Below are positions 49,745-57,987 of a DNA stretch of 64,000 nt, piece by piece. Made by a program: the position numbers and the translations under genes. The stretch is from JAQGMJ01 sp036498945 (lineage in GTDB: Bacteria > Pseudomonadota > Gammaproteobacteria > Burkholderiales > JAEUOS01). Each line of letters starts with the position of its first letter. Position 1 is the first letter of the stretch. The stretch lies in assembly GCA_036498945.1 (NCBI GenBank), contig DASYEQ010000124.1, positions 1 through 64,000 of the forward strand, in the 5' to 3' direction. Under the pieces are notes generated by a model. The model was not told the origin of the DNA, ran no database searches, and worked only from the letters and a program-made list of their open reading frames with translations.

Positions 49745-50923
49745 ATGAGCCAATTCGCTTCCCTTACCTTCAACCACAGCGAGGAAATCCGCGCCTTGCG
49801 CGCCAGCCTGGAGACCTTCGTCGCCGCCGAAATCACGCCGCGCGCCGCCGAGATCGACCGCGCCAACGAATTCCCGATGGACTTGTGGAAAAAGCTGGGC
49901 GACATGGGCCTGCTCGGCATGACGGCGGAGGAGGAATACGGCGGCACCGGTCTGGGCTATCTCGCGCACATCATCGCGATGGAAGAAATCTCGCGCGGCT
50001 CGGCCTCAGTGGGTCTTTCCTACGGCGCGCATTCGAATCTCTGCGTGAACCAGATCCGCCGCAACGGCACGCCGGCGCAGAAAGACAAATACCTGCCCAA
50101 GCTCATCTCCGGCGACTTCGTCGGCGCGCTCGCCATGAGCGAGCCGGGCGCGGGGTCGGATGTCGTCTCCATGCGCACGCGCGCCGACTTCAAGGGCGAC
50201 CACTGGGTGCTCAACGGCAACAAGATGTGGATCACCAACGGGCCGGATGCCGACGTGCTGGTGGTCTACGCCAAGAACGATCTCGAAGCCGGCCCGCGCG
50301 GCATCACCGCCTTCCTGGTCGAAAAAGGCTGCAAGGGTTTTTCCACCGCGCAAAAACTCGACAAGCTCGGCATGCGCGGCTCCAACACCTGCGAGCTGGT
50401 GTTCCAGGATTGCGAAGTGCCGGCGGAAAACGTGCTGGGCGGCCTCGGCCGCGGCGTCAACGTGCTGATGAGCGGCCTGGATTACGAGCGCGCCGTGCTC
50501 GCTGGCGGGCCGCTCGGCATCATGGCGGCGTGCATGGATGTCGTCGTGCCGTATCTGCACGAGCGCAAGCAGTTCGGCCAGCCGATCGGCGAATTCCAGC
50601 TGATGCAGGGCAAGCTCGCCGATATGTACACCACCTTCTCCGCCTGCCGCGCCTATTGCTATGCGGTGGGCGAGGCGCTGGACCGCGGCGACCTGGGCGG
50701 CACCGCGGCGCGCAAGGACTGCGCCGGTGTCATCCTCTACGCCGCCGAAAAGGCGACGTGGATGGCCGGCGAAGCGATCCAGGCGCTGGGCGGCGTCGGC
50801 TACACCTATGACTACCCCACCGGGCGCCTGTGGCGCGACGCCAAACTGTACGAAATCGGCGCCGGCACCTCCGAAATCCGCCGCATGCTGATCGGCCGCG
50901 AGCTGTTCGCCGAGACGCGCTAG
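49745..50923 (+). CDS. liuA: isovaleryl-CoA dehydrogenase
   Basis: A 392-residue acyl-CoA dehydrogenase; oxidises isovaleryl-CoA to 3-methylcrotonyl-CoA with FAD, passing electrons to ETF. Family segments: MTAEEEYGGTGLGYLAHIIA, SYGAHSNLCVNQIRRNG, ALAMSEPGAGSDVVSM, NGNKMWITNGPDADVLVVYA. The catalytic base is Glu248 in SGLDYERAVLAGGPLGIM, the position special to isovaleryl-CoA dehydrogenases; others have it near residue 370. GGVGYTYDYPTGRLWRDAKL and YEIGAGTSEIRRMLIGREL close the protein. AAGGAGA precedes ATG 49745. It is under the LiuR-like operator through the thioesterase gene. Confidence 0.94.
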   Translation: MSQFASLTFNHSEEIRALRASLETFVAAEITPRAAEIDRANEFPMDLWKKLGDMGLLGMTAEEEYGGTGLGYLAHIIAMEEISRGSASVGLSYGAHSNLCVNQIRRNGTPAQKDKYLPKLISGDFVGALAMSEPGAGSDVVSMRTRADFKGDHWVLNGNKMWITNGPDADVLVVYAKNDLEAGPRGITAFLVEKGCKGFSTAQKLDKLGMRGSNTCELVFQDCEVPAENVLGGLGRGVNVLMSGLDYERAVLAGGPLGIMAACMDVVVPYLHERKQFGQPIGEFQLMQGKLADMYTTFSACRAYCYAVGEALDRGDLGGTAARKDCAGVILYAAEKATWMAGEAIQALGGVGYTYDYPTGRLWRDAKLYEIGAGTSEIRRMLIGRELFAETR

Positions 50924-51032
50924 GCGTGTGGCGGGCCGCGTCTGCGCGCTGGCCGCCAGACAGGAAGTCCGCAAGCCGGGTAAACTCTGTTACCGCGTTG
51001 CAACAAAAGCGGCGTCAAGCCGTCCCCTCCGC

Positions 51033-51707
51033 ATGAGCAAGCCACTCGATCACCTGTTTGAAAACAACCGCGCCTGGGTAGGGCGCGTCACGCGCGAAGA
51101 CCCGCAGTTTTTCTCGCGCCTGTCGAGCCAGCAAAGCCCGGAATACCTGTGGATCGGCTGTTCCGATTCGCGCGTGCCGGCGAACCAGATCATCGGTCTC
51201 GCACCCGGCGAAGTATTCGTCCACCGCAACATCGCCAACGTGGTGGTGCATTCGGACCTCAACTGCCTCTCCGTCATCCAGTTCGCCGTCGACGTACTCG
51301 CGGTCAAGCACATCATCGTCGTCGGCCATTACGGCTGCTCCGGCGTGCATGCCGCGCTCACCGATCACCAGATCGGCCTGTCCGACAACTGGTTGCGCCA
51401 CGTGCAGGACGTGCGCGACAAGCACGGCGCCTACCTCGGCACCGTGTTCGGCATGCGCGAGCAGCACGCGCGCCTGTGCGAGCTCAACGTCATCGAGCAG
51501 GTGCGCCACGTCAGCCAGACCACCACCGTGCAGGAAGCCTGGCGCCGCGGCCAGCCGCTCACCGTGCACGGCTGGGTCTATAGTGTCGGCAACGGCATTG
51601 CGCGCGACCTGGAAGTGAGCGTCTCCGCCGGTGGCGGCATTGATGAGGCCAGCGACCGCGCGCTGGCGATCATCCAGTCCGGCCTGCACGGCGAAGGCCG
51701 CGAATGA
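51033..51707 (+). CDS. can: beta-class carbonic anhydrase
   Basis: A 224-residue beta-carbonic anhydrase, interconverting CO2 and bicarbonate. Zinc ligands: Cys43 in WIGCSDSRVP (with the Asp45-Arg47 dyad), His99 and Cys102 in VVGHYGCSGV. The N-terminal helix pair and the C-terminal VHGWVYSVGNGIARDLEV strand are typical. ATG 51033 starts the conserved part; the frame upstream has no similarity. The MaoC gene overlaps its stop as ATGA. In leucine catabolic clusters this enzyme could supply bicarbonate to methylcrotonyl-CoA carboxylase, although those subunits are not in this window. Confidence 0.93.
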   Translation: MSKPLDHLFENNRAWVGRVTREDPQFFSRLSSQQSPEYLWIGCSDSRVPANQIIGLAPGEVFVHRNIANVVVHSDLNCLSVIQFAVDVLAVKHIIVVGHYGCSGVHAALTDHQIGLSDNWLRHVQDVRDKHGAYLGTVFGMREQHARLCELNVIEQVRHVSQTTTVQEAWRRGQPLTVHGWVYSVGNGIARDLEVSVSAGGGIDEASDRALAIIQSGLHGEGRE

Positions 51708-52147
51708 GCGTGGCGGCAGGGTGGCGCCCGGTGCCGGTGGGCGAGATCTTCACGCGCACCGTGACCCTCACCACCGAAGGCATCCACGAGTTCGCGCTTG
51801 CCGCCGGCGACATGAACCCGCTGCACCACGACCAGATGTTCGCCGAGGCTTCGCGCTTCGGCGGCATCATCGCCTCCGGCACGCATTACGTCGCGCTGAT
51901 CATGGGCCTGGTCGCCACCCATTTCACCGAGCAGGGGCGCGAAGGCGCGGGAATGGAATTCGCGTTCCAGCTGAAAAAGCCGGTGCGCGCGGGCGACACC
52001 ATCACCCTGCGCTGGCAGGTGGCGGAAGTCACGCCCAAGCAAAGCCTGAAAGGCGATATCCTCAGTCTCATCGGTGGTATTACCACGCAGGAAGGGATTG
52101 AAGTGATGACCTGCACAGGCAAGGTGGCGCTGTTTTATCCGAGTTGA
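51704..52147 (+). CDS. MaoC-like (R)-hydratase
   Basis: A 147-residue hotdog-fold hydratase. Hydratase motif: ALAAGDMNPLHHDQMFA, with catalytic Asp36 and His41, then GGIIASGTHYVALIMGL. It hydrates trans-2-enoyl-CoA to (R)-3-hydroxyacyl-CoA. The start overlaps the carbonic anhydrase stop (ATGA), so the two are translationally coupled, an odd pairing of functions that suggests they share the acyl-CoA pathway. Length and motif are standard for single-domain MaoC proteins. Confidence 0.88.
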   Translation: MSVAAGWRPVPVGEIFTRTVTLTTEGIHEFALAAGDMNPLHHDQMFAEASRFGGIIASGTHYVALIMGLVATHFTEQGREGAGMEFAFQLKKPVRAGDTITLRWQVAEVTPKQSLKGDILSLIGGITTQEGIEVMTCTGKVALFYPS

Positions 52148-52251
52148 TGCGCCGCCTTATCGGCCCTATCTTTTTCATGTCCCGCACTTCGTTCTTATCA
52201 TTCGTCTCCGTACACGCCGCGTAAGGCGCGCATTTGCTGAAAGGAAGCACC

Positions 52252-52344
52252 ATGTCCAATGCCAACGACCCGATTGTCATCGTCTCCGGCGCCCGCACCC
52301 CGATGGGTGCCTTTGGCTCCGGCCGCGCGGCAAGCCGCGCCTAA
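52252..52344 (+). pseudogene. truncated duplicate of a thiolase start (30 codons)
   Basis: ATG 52252 follows AAGGAAG and encodes MSNANDPIVIVSGARTPMGA plus F, then diverges to GSGRAASRA and stops at TAA 52344. The first 21 residues match the N-terminus of the full thiolase at 52413 (same DPIVIVSGARTPMGAF), but at DNA level the two differ mainly at third codon positions. The break coincides with two tandem hairpins. It is either a remnant of a second thiolase gene or a leader peptide. Its ribosome-binding site is better than that of the intact gene. Confidence 0.7.
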
Positions 52345-52365
52345 CTTGCGCGAGGCGCAAGTTAG
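52325..52365 (+). repeat. two tandem perfect hairpins between the thiolase copies
   Basis: GCGCGGC/AA/GCCGCGC (52325-52340) is followed without gap by CTAACTTGCGC/GAG/GCGCAAGTTAG (52341-52365). The second stem is 11 bp. They overlap the end of the truncated ORF. No T-run follows. They may be a palindromic insertion that broke the first thiolase start, or a structured leader before the intact gene. Confidence 0.65.
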
Positions 52366-52412
52366 CCTTCACCGAAAGCCCCTAGCTTAATACCTTGTTG
52401 AGGAACCTAGTC

Positions 52413-53594
52413 ATGGAAGATCCGATTGTTATTGTTTCTGGCGCCCGTACTCCGATGGGGGCTTTTCAGGGCGACTTCTCTTCCGTCTCCGCCAATGAGC
52501 TCGGCGCCGTGGCGATCAAGGCCGCGGTCGAGCGCGCCGGCATCAAGCCTTCCGACGTGCAGGAAATCATCATGGGCAACTGCCTGATGGCAGGCCAGGG
52601 CCAGGCGCCGGCGCGCCAGGCCGGCATCAAGGCGGGCCTGCCGGTGTCCGCCGGCGCCACCACCATTTCCAAGATGTGCGGCTCGGCGATGAAAGCCGCG
52701 ATGCAGGGGTATGACGCGCTGGTCGCGGGCTCCGTCGATGTGGTCGTCGCCGGCGGCATGGAATCGATGACCAACGCCCCCTACCTGCTGCCGAAGGCGC
52801 GCGGCGGCTACCGCATGGGCCACGGCAAGATCATGGACCACATGATGCTCGACGGCCTGGAAGACGCCTACGAAGAAGGCCGCTCGATGGGCACCTTCGG
52901 CGAAGACTGCGCCGCCAAATACCACTTCTCGCGCGCCGACCAGGACGCCTACGCGATCGAATCGGTGAAGCGCGCGCAGAACGCCACCAACAGCGGCGCT
53001 TTCAAATGGGAAATCGCCCCGGTCACCGTCAAGGGCCGCGCCGGTGAGACCGTGATCGACAAGGACGAAGGGCCGCTGAAAGCCAGGCCGGAAAAGATTC
53101 CCACCTTGAAACCCGCGTTCAAGAAGGACGGCACCATCACCGCCGCCGCTTCCTCCTCGATCAACGACGGCGCCGCCGCGCTGGTGCTGATGCGCAAGAG
53201 CACCGCCGACAAGATGGGCCTCAAGCCCATCGCCAGGCTGCTGGCGCATGCCACCCACTCGCAGGAGCCGGAATGGTTCACCACCGCGCCGATCGGCGCG
53301 ATCGAAAAGCTGTACAAGAAAGTCGGCTGGACCTCGGCCGACGTTGACCTGTTCGAAGTCAACGAAGCCTTCGCCGTGGTGCCGATGGCGGCGATGCAGG
53401 AACACAAGATCCCGCATGAGAAGATCAACGTCCACGGCGGCGCCTGCGCGCTCGGCCACCCGATCGGCGCTTCCGGCGCGCGCATCATGGTGACCCTGAT
53501 GGGCGCCCTGAAAGCGCGCGGCCTGAAGAAGGGCGTGGCGGCGCTGTGCATCGGCGGCGGCGAAGGTACCGCCGTCGCCATCGAGATGCTGTAA
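52413..53594 (+). CDS. acetyl-CoA acetyltransferase (thiolase)
   Basis: A 393-residue thiolase. Active-site residues: Cys89 (ISKMCGSAMKA), His349 (ACALGHPIGASGARI) and Cys379 (ALCIGGGEGT). Also EVNEAFAVVPMAAM and NVHGGACALG. It cleaves or forms acetoacetyl-CoA, the last step of leucine degradation after HMG-CoA lyase, or acts in PHB synthesis. ATG 52413 with a GAGG site gives MEDPIVIVSGARTPMG; the frame 6 codons upstream is less likely. Its first 16 codons are rich in A/T third bases, unlike the rest and unlike the partial copy just upstream. Confidence 0.95.
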   Translation: MEDPIVIVSGARTPMGAFQGDFSSVSANELGAVAIKAAVERAGIKPSDVQEIIMGNCLMAGQGQAPARQAGIKAGLPVSAGATTISKMCGSAMKAAMQGYDALVAGSVDVVVAGGMESMTNAPYLLPKARGGYRMGHGKIMDHMMLDGLEDAYEEGRSMGTFGEDCAAKYHFSRADQDAYAIESVKRAQNATNSGAFKWEIAPVTVKGRAGETVIDKDEGPLKARPEKIPTLKPAFKKDGTITAAASSSINDGAAALVLMRKSTADKMGLKPIARLLAHATHSQEPEWFTTAPIGAIEKLYKKVGWTSADVDLFEVNEAFAVVPMAAMQEHKIPHEKINVHGGACALGHPIGASGARIMVTLMGALKARGLKKGVAALCIGGGEGTAVAIEML

Positions 53595-53625
53595 GTGGGT
53601 TTTCCTGCAAAGGCGCGGCGCGCGC

Positions 53626-54087
53626 ATGCCTGACAACAATTACGAACCGCCGCGCGCACCGCTGCGCGACCCCGGCACGCGCGTCAAGCGCTCCAACCTG
53701 CTGGCCATCATCGTCGGCGCGCTGGTCGATTTCACCAGCACGCAGGTGGCCGGCGTATTCGTCATCCTGCTGTTCGCGGTAGCTGCCGGCGGCAGCGCCC
53801 AGCGCATGCAGGACCTGCAGAACCAGCTCAACGACTCGACTGTCTACCTCGTCATCGCCAGCGCCGTCGGCCTCCTGTGCAGCGTGCTGGGCGGCTATGT
53901 GTGCGCCCGCTTCGCCAACCAGAACGAGTATGCCAACGGCCTGGCCTGCGGTGTGGTCGGCGTCATCGCCGGCGAACTGATGTTCACCGCCGACACCAGC
54001 ATCGCCATGCATTTCCTCGGCCTGCTCACCATCCCCGCCTGCCTGCTCGGCGCGCATCTCAAGATGCGCCGGCAAAAGCCGGAGTAG
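53626..54087 (+). CDS. four-helix integral membrane protein, unknown function
   Basis: A 153-residue protein I do not recognise. After a polar start (PDNNYEPPRAPLRDPG) it has hydrophobic segments at about 25-50, 68-90, 95-118 and 122-140, with the last loop basic (KMRRQKPE). Segment 1 (LLAIIVGALVDFTSTQVAG) and segment 3 (ANGLACGVVGVIAGELMF) contain Gly-rich helix-packing patterns. It begins 31 bases after the thiolase stop behind AAAGG, so it could be co-transcribed, but no link to acyl-CoA metabolism is visible. Confidence 0.7.
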   Translation: MPDNNYEPPRAPLRDPGTRVKRSNLLAIIVGALVDFTSTQVAGVFVILLFAVAAGGSAQRMQDLQNQLNDSTVYLVIASAVGLLCSVLGGYVCARFANQNEYANGLACGVVGVIAGELMFTADTSIAMHFLGLLTIPACLLGAHLKMRRQKPE

Positions 54088-54237
54088 CCCGGCCCCGGCC
54101 CGCACCGGCTTGCGCGCGCCGCCGCCCGGCGGCCCCGCGTGCTTCTGCTAACATCAATAAAAATGCCGCCGCCATAGAACTCTTGGCGCCGCTCGCTGCC
54201 GTAGCCAACGGACCTCAAAAAAATGAAGGATTTCTCC

Positions 54238-55587
54238 ATGAGCGAAGCCACCGCGTCCGCGGCTCTTTCCACCCCTACCGCCGTCCCCGGCGCAGTGCAG
54301 CAATGCGACGTGATGGTGATCGGCGGCGGCCCTGGCGGCTCCACCATCGCCGCGCTGCTGGCCTCGCGCGGGCGCGATGTCGTGCTGCTGGAAAAGGAGC
54401 AGCATCCGCGCTTTCACATCGGCGAATCCCTCCTGCCGCTCAACATGCCGCTGTTCGAAAAGCTCGGCGTCGACCAGGAAGTGCGGGGCATCGGCATGCC
54501 CAAGTACGGCGTCGAGTTCGTCTCGCCCTGGCATGACGCGCCGATGCTGCTGGAATTCTCCGAAGCCTGGGACAAGGCTTTCCCCCAGGCCTACCAGGTG
54601 CGGCGCTCGGAATTCGACCAGGTGCTGTTCCGCAACGCCACCAAAAAGGGAGCGCGCACTTTTGAGCAGACGCGCGCCACCAAGGTCGAATTCAACGACG
54701 CCGGCGCCCTGGTGCAGACCAAGGGCGCGGACGGCGAGCAGGCCTGGCAGGCGCGCTTCGTGGTCGATGCCTCCGGGCGCGATACGCTGTTGGCCGGCCA
54801 GTTCGGCAGCAAGCGCAAGAACCCCAAGCACAACAGCCTGGCGCTGTTCGCGCACTACGAAGGCGCCAAGCGCCTGGAAGGCCGCGCCGAGGGCAACATT
54901 ACGGTGTTCTGGTTCGACCACGGCTGGTTCTGGATGATCCCGCTGGCCGACGGCACCACCTCCATCGGCGCGGTGTGCTGGCCCTATTACATGAAGCGCC
55001 GCCAGGGCAGCCTGGAAGAATTCTTCCGCGATACCGTGGCCCTGTGCCCGGAACTCAACGACCGCCTCAAGGACGCGAAGATGGTCGGCACGGTGACCGC
55101 CACCGGCAACTATTCCTATGAAGGCACCCGCTCTTCCGGCCGGAATTACCTGATGGTGGGCGATGCCTTCTCCTTCGTCGACCCGGTGTTTTCCACCGGC
55201 GTCTACCTGGCGATGAATTCCGGCTTCAAGGGGGCCGATGTGGTCGAGACCTGCCTGGATCGCCCGGCGCAGGCGACGCAGGCGCTGAAGGAATATGACG
55301 TCACCATGACCCACGGGCCGAAGATCTTTTCCTGGTTCATCTACCGCGTCACCAACCCCAACCTGCGCGACCTGTTCATGCACAAGGACGCCCACCCCTG
55401 GGTCAAGGCCGGCGTGGTCTCGGTGCTGGCGGGCGACGTGTTCCGCAACGCGCCAATCGGCGCCCGCCTGTTCGCCTTCAAGGTGGTTTACTACCTCAAC
55501 AACCTGATGCAGCCGCGCCGCGGCTTTGCCGCCTGGCGCCGGCGCCGGCGCATCATCCAGGAAACCAGCGGCCCGGCGGCCGCCTGA
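54238..55587 (+). CDS. FAD-dependent oxidoreductase with halogenase-type motifs
   Basis: A 449-residue flavoprotein. FAD-binding GGGPGG at residues 29-34, HIGESLLP at about 61-68, and both marks of flavin-dependent halogenases: GWFWMIP (229-235, the GWxWxIP motif) and FVDPVFSTG (313-321, the FxxPxxSxG motif). Related proteins without proven halogenase activity occur in aryl polyene and other lipid-pigment gene clusters. ATG 54238 is chosen because AAGGA lies 7 bases upstream; ATG 54223 has none. The C-terminus is very basic (AAWRRRRRIIQ). A GT2 gene follows after 206 bases. Confidence 0.83.
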   Translation: MSEATASAALSTPTAVPGAVQQCDVMVIGGGPGGSTIAALLASRGRDVVLLEKEQHPRFHIGESLLPLNMPLFEKLGVDQEVRGIGMPKYGVEFVSPWHDAPMLLEFSEAWDKAFPQAYQVRRSEFDQVLFRNATKKGARTFEQTRATKVEFNDAGALVQTKGADGEQAWQARFVVDASGRDTLLAGQFGSKRKNPKHNSLALFAHYEGAKRLEGRAEGNITVFWFDHGWFWMIPLADGTTSIGAVCWPYYMKRRQGSLEEFFRDTVALCPELNDRLKDAKMVGTVTATGNYSYEGTRSSGRNYLMVGDAFSFVDPVFSTGVYLAMNSGFKGADVVETCLDRPAQATQALKEYDVTMTHGPKIFSWFIYRVTNPNLRDLFMHKDAHPWVKAGVVSVLAGDVFRNAPIGARLFAFKVVYYLNNLMQPRRGFAAWRRRRRIIQETSGPAAA

Positions 55588-55793
55588 AGCAGGGGGGCCG
55601 GCGATCCCTTTCGGGGCGTCGCTGTAGGACAACAGGAAGGCGATTTTCAGAGCCCTCGGACAGAGACAAGCGCCGCACTTCACGCTACACTTCTTCTACG
55701 TACCGCCGGCGTTTTTGCGTTTCGGGCGACTACAGAAAAGCATAAATATTCCCGAATGGGCTAGTCCAACCTTTTAATCTCGAGCCGGTTCAA

Positions 55794-56570
55794 ATGTCCA
55801 ACCCGTCGCATACACATCTGGTCCTGATTCCCAGTTATAACACCGGGCCCAAGCTGCTTACGACGGTTGAGGAAGCGCGGGCCCACTGGGCCCCGGTATG
55901 GGTGGTGGTCGACGGCAGCAACGACGGCAGCGAAATCGCGGTCGAGGCGCTCGCCGCCACCGATCCGCAGATCAAGGTATTCAAGCTGCCGCGCAACTGC
56001 GGCAAGGGTTCGGCGGTGATGCATGGCCTGTACGCGGCGCACGCCGCCGGCTTCACCCACGCGCTCACCATGGATGCCGACGGCCAGCACCCGGCCGACC
56101 TGATTGCGCAATTCATGGCCACTTCCCTGGCCCAGCCCGGCGCCCTGGTGCTGGGCAAGCCGGTGTTCGACGCCTCCGCCCCCTTCGAGCGTGTGGCCGG
56201 GCGCAAGCTCTCCAACGGCGCCGCCGATCTCAACACCCTGTGGGCCGGTATCGGCGATTCGCTCTACGGCTTTCGCGTCTACCCGATCCCGCCGCTGCTC
56301 GAAGTGATGGAATCGACCGCCTGGATGCGCCGCTTCGACTTCGACCCTGAAGCCGCGATCCGCCTGTGCTGGAAGGGTCTGGTCCCGATCAACATCGACG
56401 CGCCGGTCAAGTATTTCCGCAAAGACGAAGGCGGCGTCTCGCACTATCACTACGTGCGCGACAACATCCTCATCTTCTCCATGCACCTGCGCCTGTTCCT
56501 CGGCTGCCTGCTGCGTTTGCCGATGCTGCTGTGGCGCCGCCTGGCGTCGCAGGCGGAGAGCAGCGTTTAA
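55794..56570 (+). CDS. GT2-family glycosyltransferase
   Basis: A 258-residue GT-A fold glycosyltransferase, membrane-associated. LVLIPSYNTGPKLLTTVEEA, VWVVVDGSNDGSEI, LPRNCGKGSAVMHGLYAA and the DxD motif in LTMDADGQHPADLI are visible; a basic hydrophobic C-terminal helix (LRLFLGCLLRLPMLLWRRLA) anchors it. Dolichol-phosphate-mannose synthase-like enzymes and GT2s of aryl polyene clusters have this layout. No ribosome-binding site is visible at ATG 55794. Together with the halogenase-like gene it may belong to a pigment or glycolipid pathway whose other genes are not here. Confidence 0.86.
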   Translation: MSNPSHTHLVLIPSYNTGPKLLTTVEEARAHWAPVWVVVDGSNDGSEIAVEALAATDPQIKVFKLPRNCGKGSAVMHGLYAAHAAGFTHALTMDADGQHPADLIAQFMATSLAQPGALVLGKPVFDASAPFERVAGRKLSNGAADLNTLWAGIGDSLYGFRVYPIPPLLEVMESTAWMRRFDFDPEAAIRLCWKGLVPINIDAPVKYFRKDEGGVSHYHYVRDNILIFSMHLRLFLGCLLRLPMLLWRRLASQAESSV

Positions 56571-56605
56571 GACGCTGTGCGCGGGAAGGGCCTAAGGCGC
56601 GCGAC

Positions 56606-56626
56606 GCGGCGCGCCGCAAGCGCCGC
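56606..56626. terminator. hairpin between the convergent GT2 and small hydrophilic genes
   Basis: GCGGCGC (56606-56612), loop GCCGCAA, GCGCCGC (56620-56626), 36 bases after the GT2 stop. No T-run on either strand. It may serve both converging transcripts. Confidence 0.35.
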
Positions 56627-56654
56627 GACTTTCAGAAAAATCACGCTGCGCCAA

Positions 56655-56957
56655 TTACGGGGCGCTGTCGTCCTGCGCGCCATCGCCATCGCCGTCTCCG
56701 GTGTCCGCCGGCGGCATATCTTCCTGCCGCCCGCCTTGCAGGCGCGAGCGCCGGTGCGGCACGCCTGCGGCGTGCTCGGTGTCCTGGGCTTTTTTCCAGC
56801 GCCGCGTCGGCTTGCCGCTGCCTGCGGTGCGGCCTTTGGGCGGATTCGACTTGAACGCGTCCTCGCTGGTCTCCGAACTGCGGTTGCCGCCCATTTCGGT
56901 TTCGGCCTCGTCGGCGGCGGGTTCTGCGCGGTGTTGCGGGCGGTCGCGGGTGGGCAT
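56655..56957 (-). CDS. small hydrophilic protein, unknown function
   Basis: A 100-residue protein with a strong AAGGAGA site before ATG 56957, which supports that it is real. It is almost without hydrophobic residues, rich in Arg, Gly, Asp and Ala, starting MPTRDRPQHRAEPAADEAET and ending in a GDGDGDGAQDDSAP tail. The middle (GKPTRRWKKAQDTEHAAGVPH) is basic. It is likely intrinsically disordered, with a basic core and acidic tail, similar in composition to small stress or nucleoid-associated proteins, but I cannot name a family. Confidence 0.55.
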   Translation of the reverse strand: MPTRDRPQHRAEPAADEAETEMGGNRSSETSEDAFKSNPPKGRTAGSGKPTRRWKKAQDTEHAAGVPHRRSRLQGGRQEDMPPADTGDGDGDGAQDDSAP

Positions 56958-57130
56958 GCTGTTCTCCTTGCGCGAAAAAGCGGGGCGGCGCCCCTTGGGG
57001 AATTGCTTGCAAACCGCGTGCGCGCCATTGCCCGCCGGCGGCGCGCGCTTGTTGCCGATGCGCCGGTGTTTTGCAATTTCTACCGGCGGCGAATCACCGC
57101 CGCCCGCTTGCGCCGGCCGGCGGCGGATTC

Positions 57131-57766
57131 CTAGAGCAGGCCGTCGTGCTGCATCTGCTCGGCCAGGGCGTCGAGCACCTGCCGGGCGTGGGTGTCGTCG
57201 TACATCGGCTGGCTGGGATCGCTGGAGACGGCGCTGGTATCAATGCTGGCGCGCCACAGCGCGCGGCGTGTGTTCGGGTCGACCAGCACGACGTTGAAGA
57301 CGTAGACCACCGAGGTGGAGAAGCGCGAGTTGACGATGCGCCCGTGGGCGGGGGTGATCAGCAGCAGCGGCGCCTGCGGCCCGCCGTCGGCGCTGGCGAT
57401 CAGGCGCGGCCTGGCCCCCGGTTCGACACTCTGCGTCGCCGTCACCGCCACGCCGTGCGCCGCGAAGGCCGCCTGCGCCTGCCGCGCCAGCGGGTCGCCG
57501 AAGTGCTCGACGCCGATCTCCGGCGTCAGCGCCAGCGGCACCTGGCGGTTGCCGAAGCGGGTGTGCTCGCCTTCCTTCAGGGGCACCCAGCGATAGGCCA
57601 GCTGCACACGCGTCAGCCGGGGCGCGCCCTGGACCAGCAGTTTCGCGTCGTGCACCGAGGGCGCGGCGCAGGCGGCGCAGAGCAGGGTAAGCAGCAGCAA
57701 ACCTGCGCGCGCGATGACGGCGGCGCGCGGCCGGCCGGCGAGAAAAGACGGGGAGGACGAGGTCAT
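57131..57766 (-). CDS. lipoprotein of unknown function
   Basis: A 211-residue lipoprotein. From ATG 57766, a basic N-region and LLLLTLLCAACAAPS give a lipobox with Cys near 36. The mature part has beta-strand character with LVQGAPRLTRVQLAYRWVPL, HGRIVNSRFSTSVVYVFNVV and RRALWRASIDTS, then DDTHARQVLDALAEQMQHDGLL. The SVVYVFNVVLVDPNTRRALWR segment resembles outer-membrane assembly or penicillin-binding-protein activator lipoproteins in style, but I do not claim the family. An upstream ATG at 57832 is possible. Single gene, divergent from the Bug gene at 57988. Confidence 0.68.
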   Translation of the reverse strand: MTSSSPSFLAGRPRAAVIARAGLLLLTLLCAACAAPSVHDAKLLVQGAPRLTRVQLAYRWVPLKEGEHTRFGNRQVPLALTPEIGVEHFGDPLARQAQAAFAAHGVAVTATQSVEPGARPRLIASADGGPQAPLLLITPAHGRIVNSRFSTSVVYVFNVVLVDPNTRRALWRASIDTSAVSSDPSQPMYDDTHARQVLDALAEQMQHDGLL

Positions 57767-57987
57767 TATTGTTGTCTGCCTGATTGGAATTGTTGGCACC
57801 GCTTCCGCGCGGCCTGACGAGGGACGGCGCAAACGTGGCGGGGTGCCGCATTTTAGCGGACCCCGGTGTGCTTTTGATGAAACGGTAATGCGCTGCTTGC
57901 GCCGGCGCGCATTGCGGGCGGCAGTGGCGCATGGCTATAGTGGCGCGGTCCGCACGCAGATGGCGGGCCCCCTTGGAGGAGACCTCA

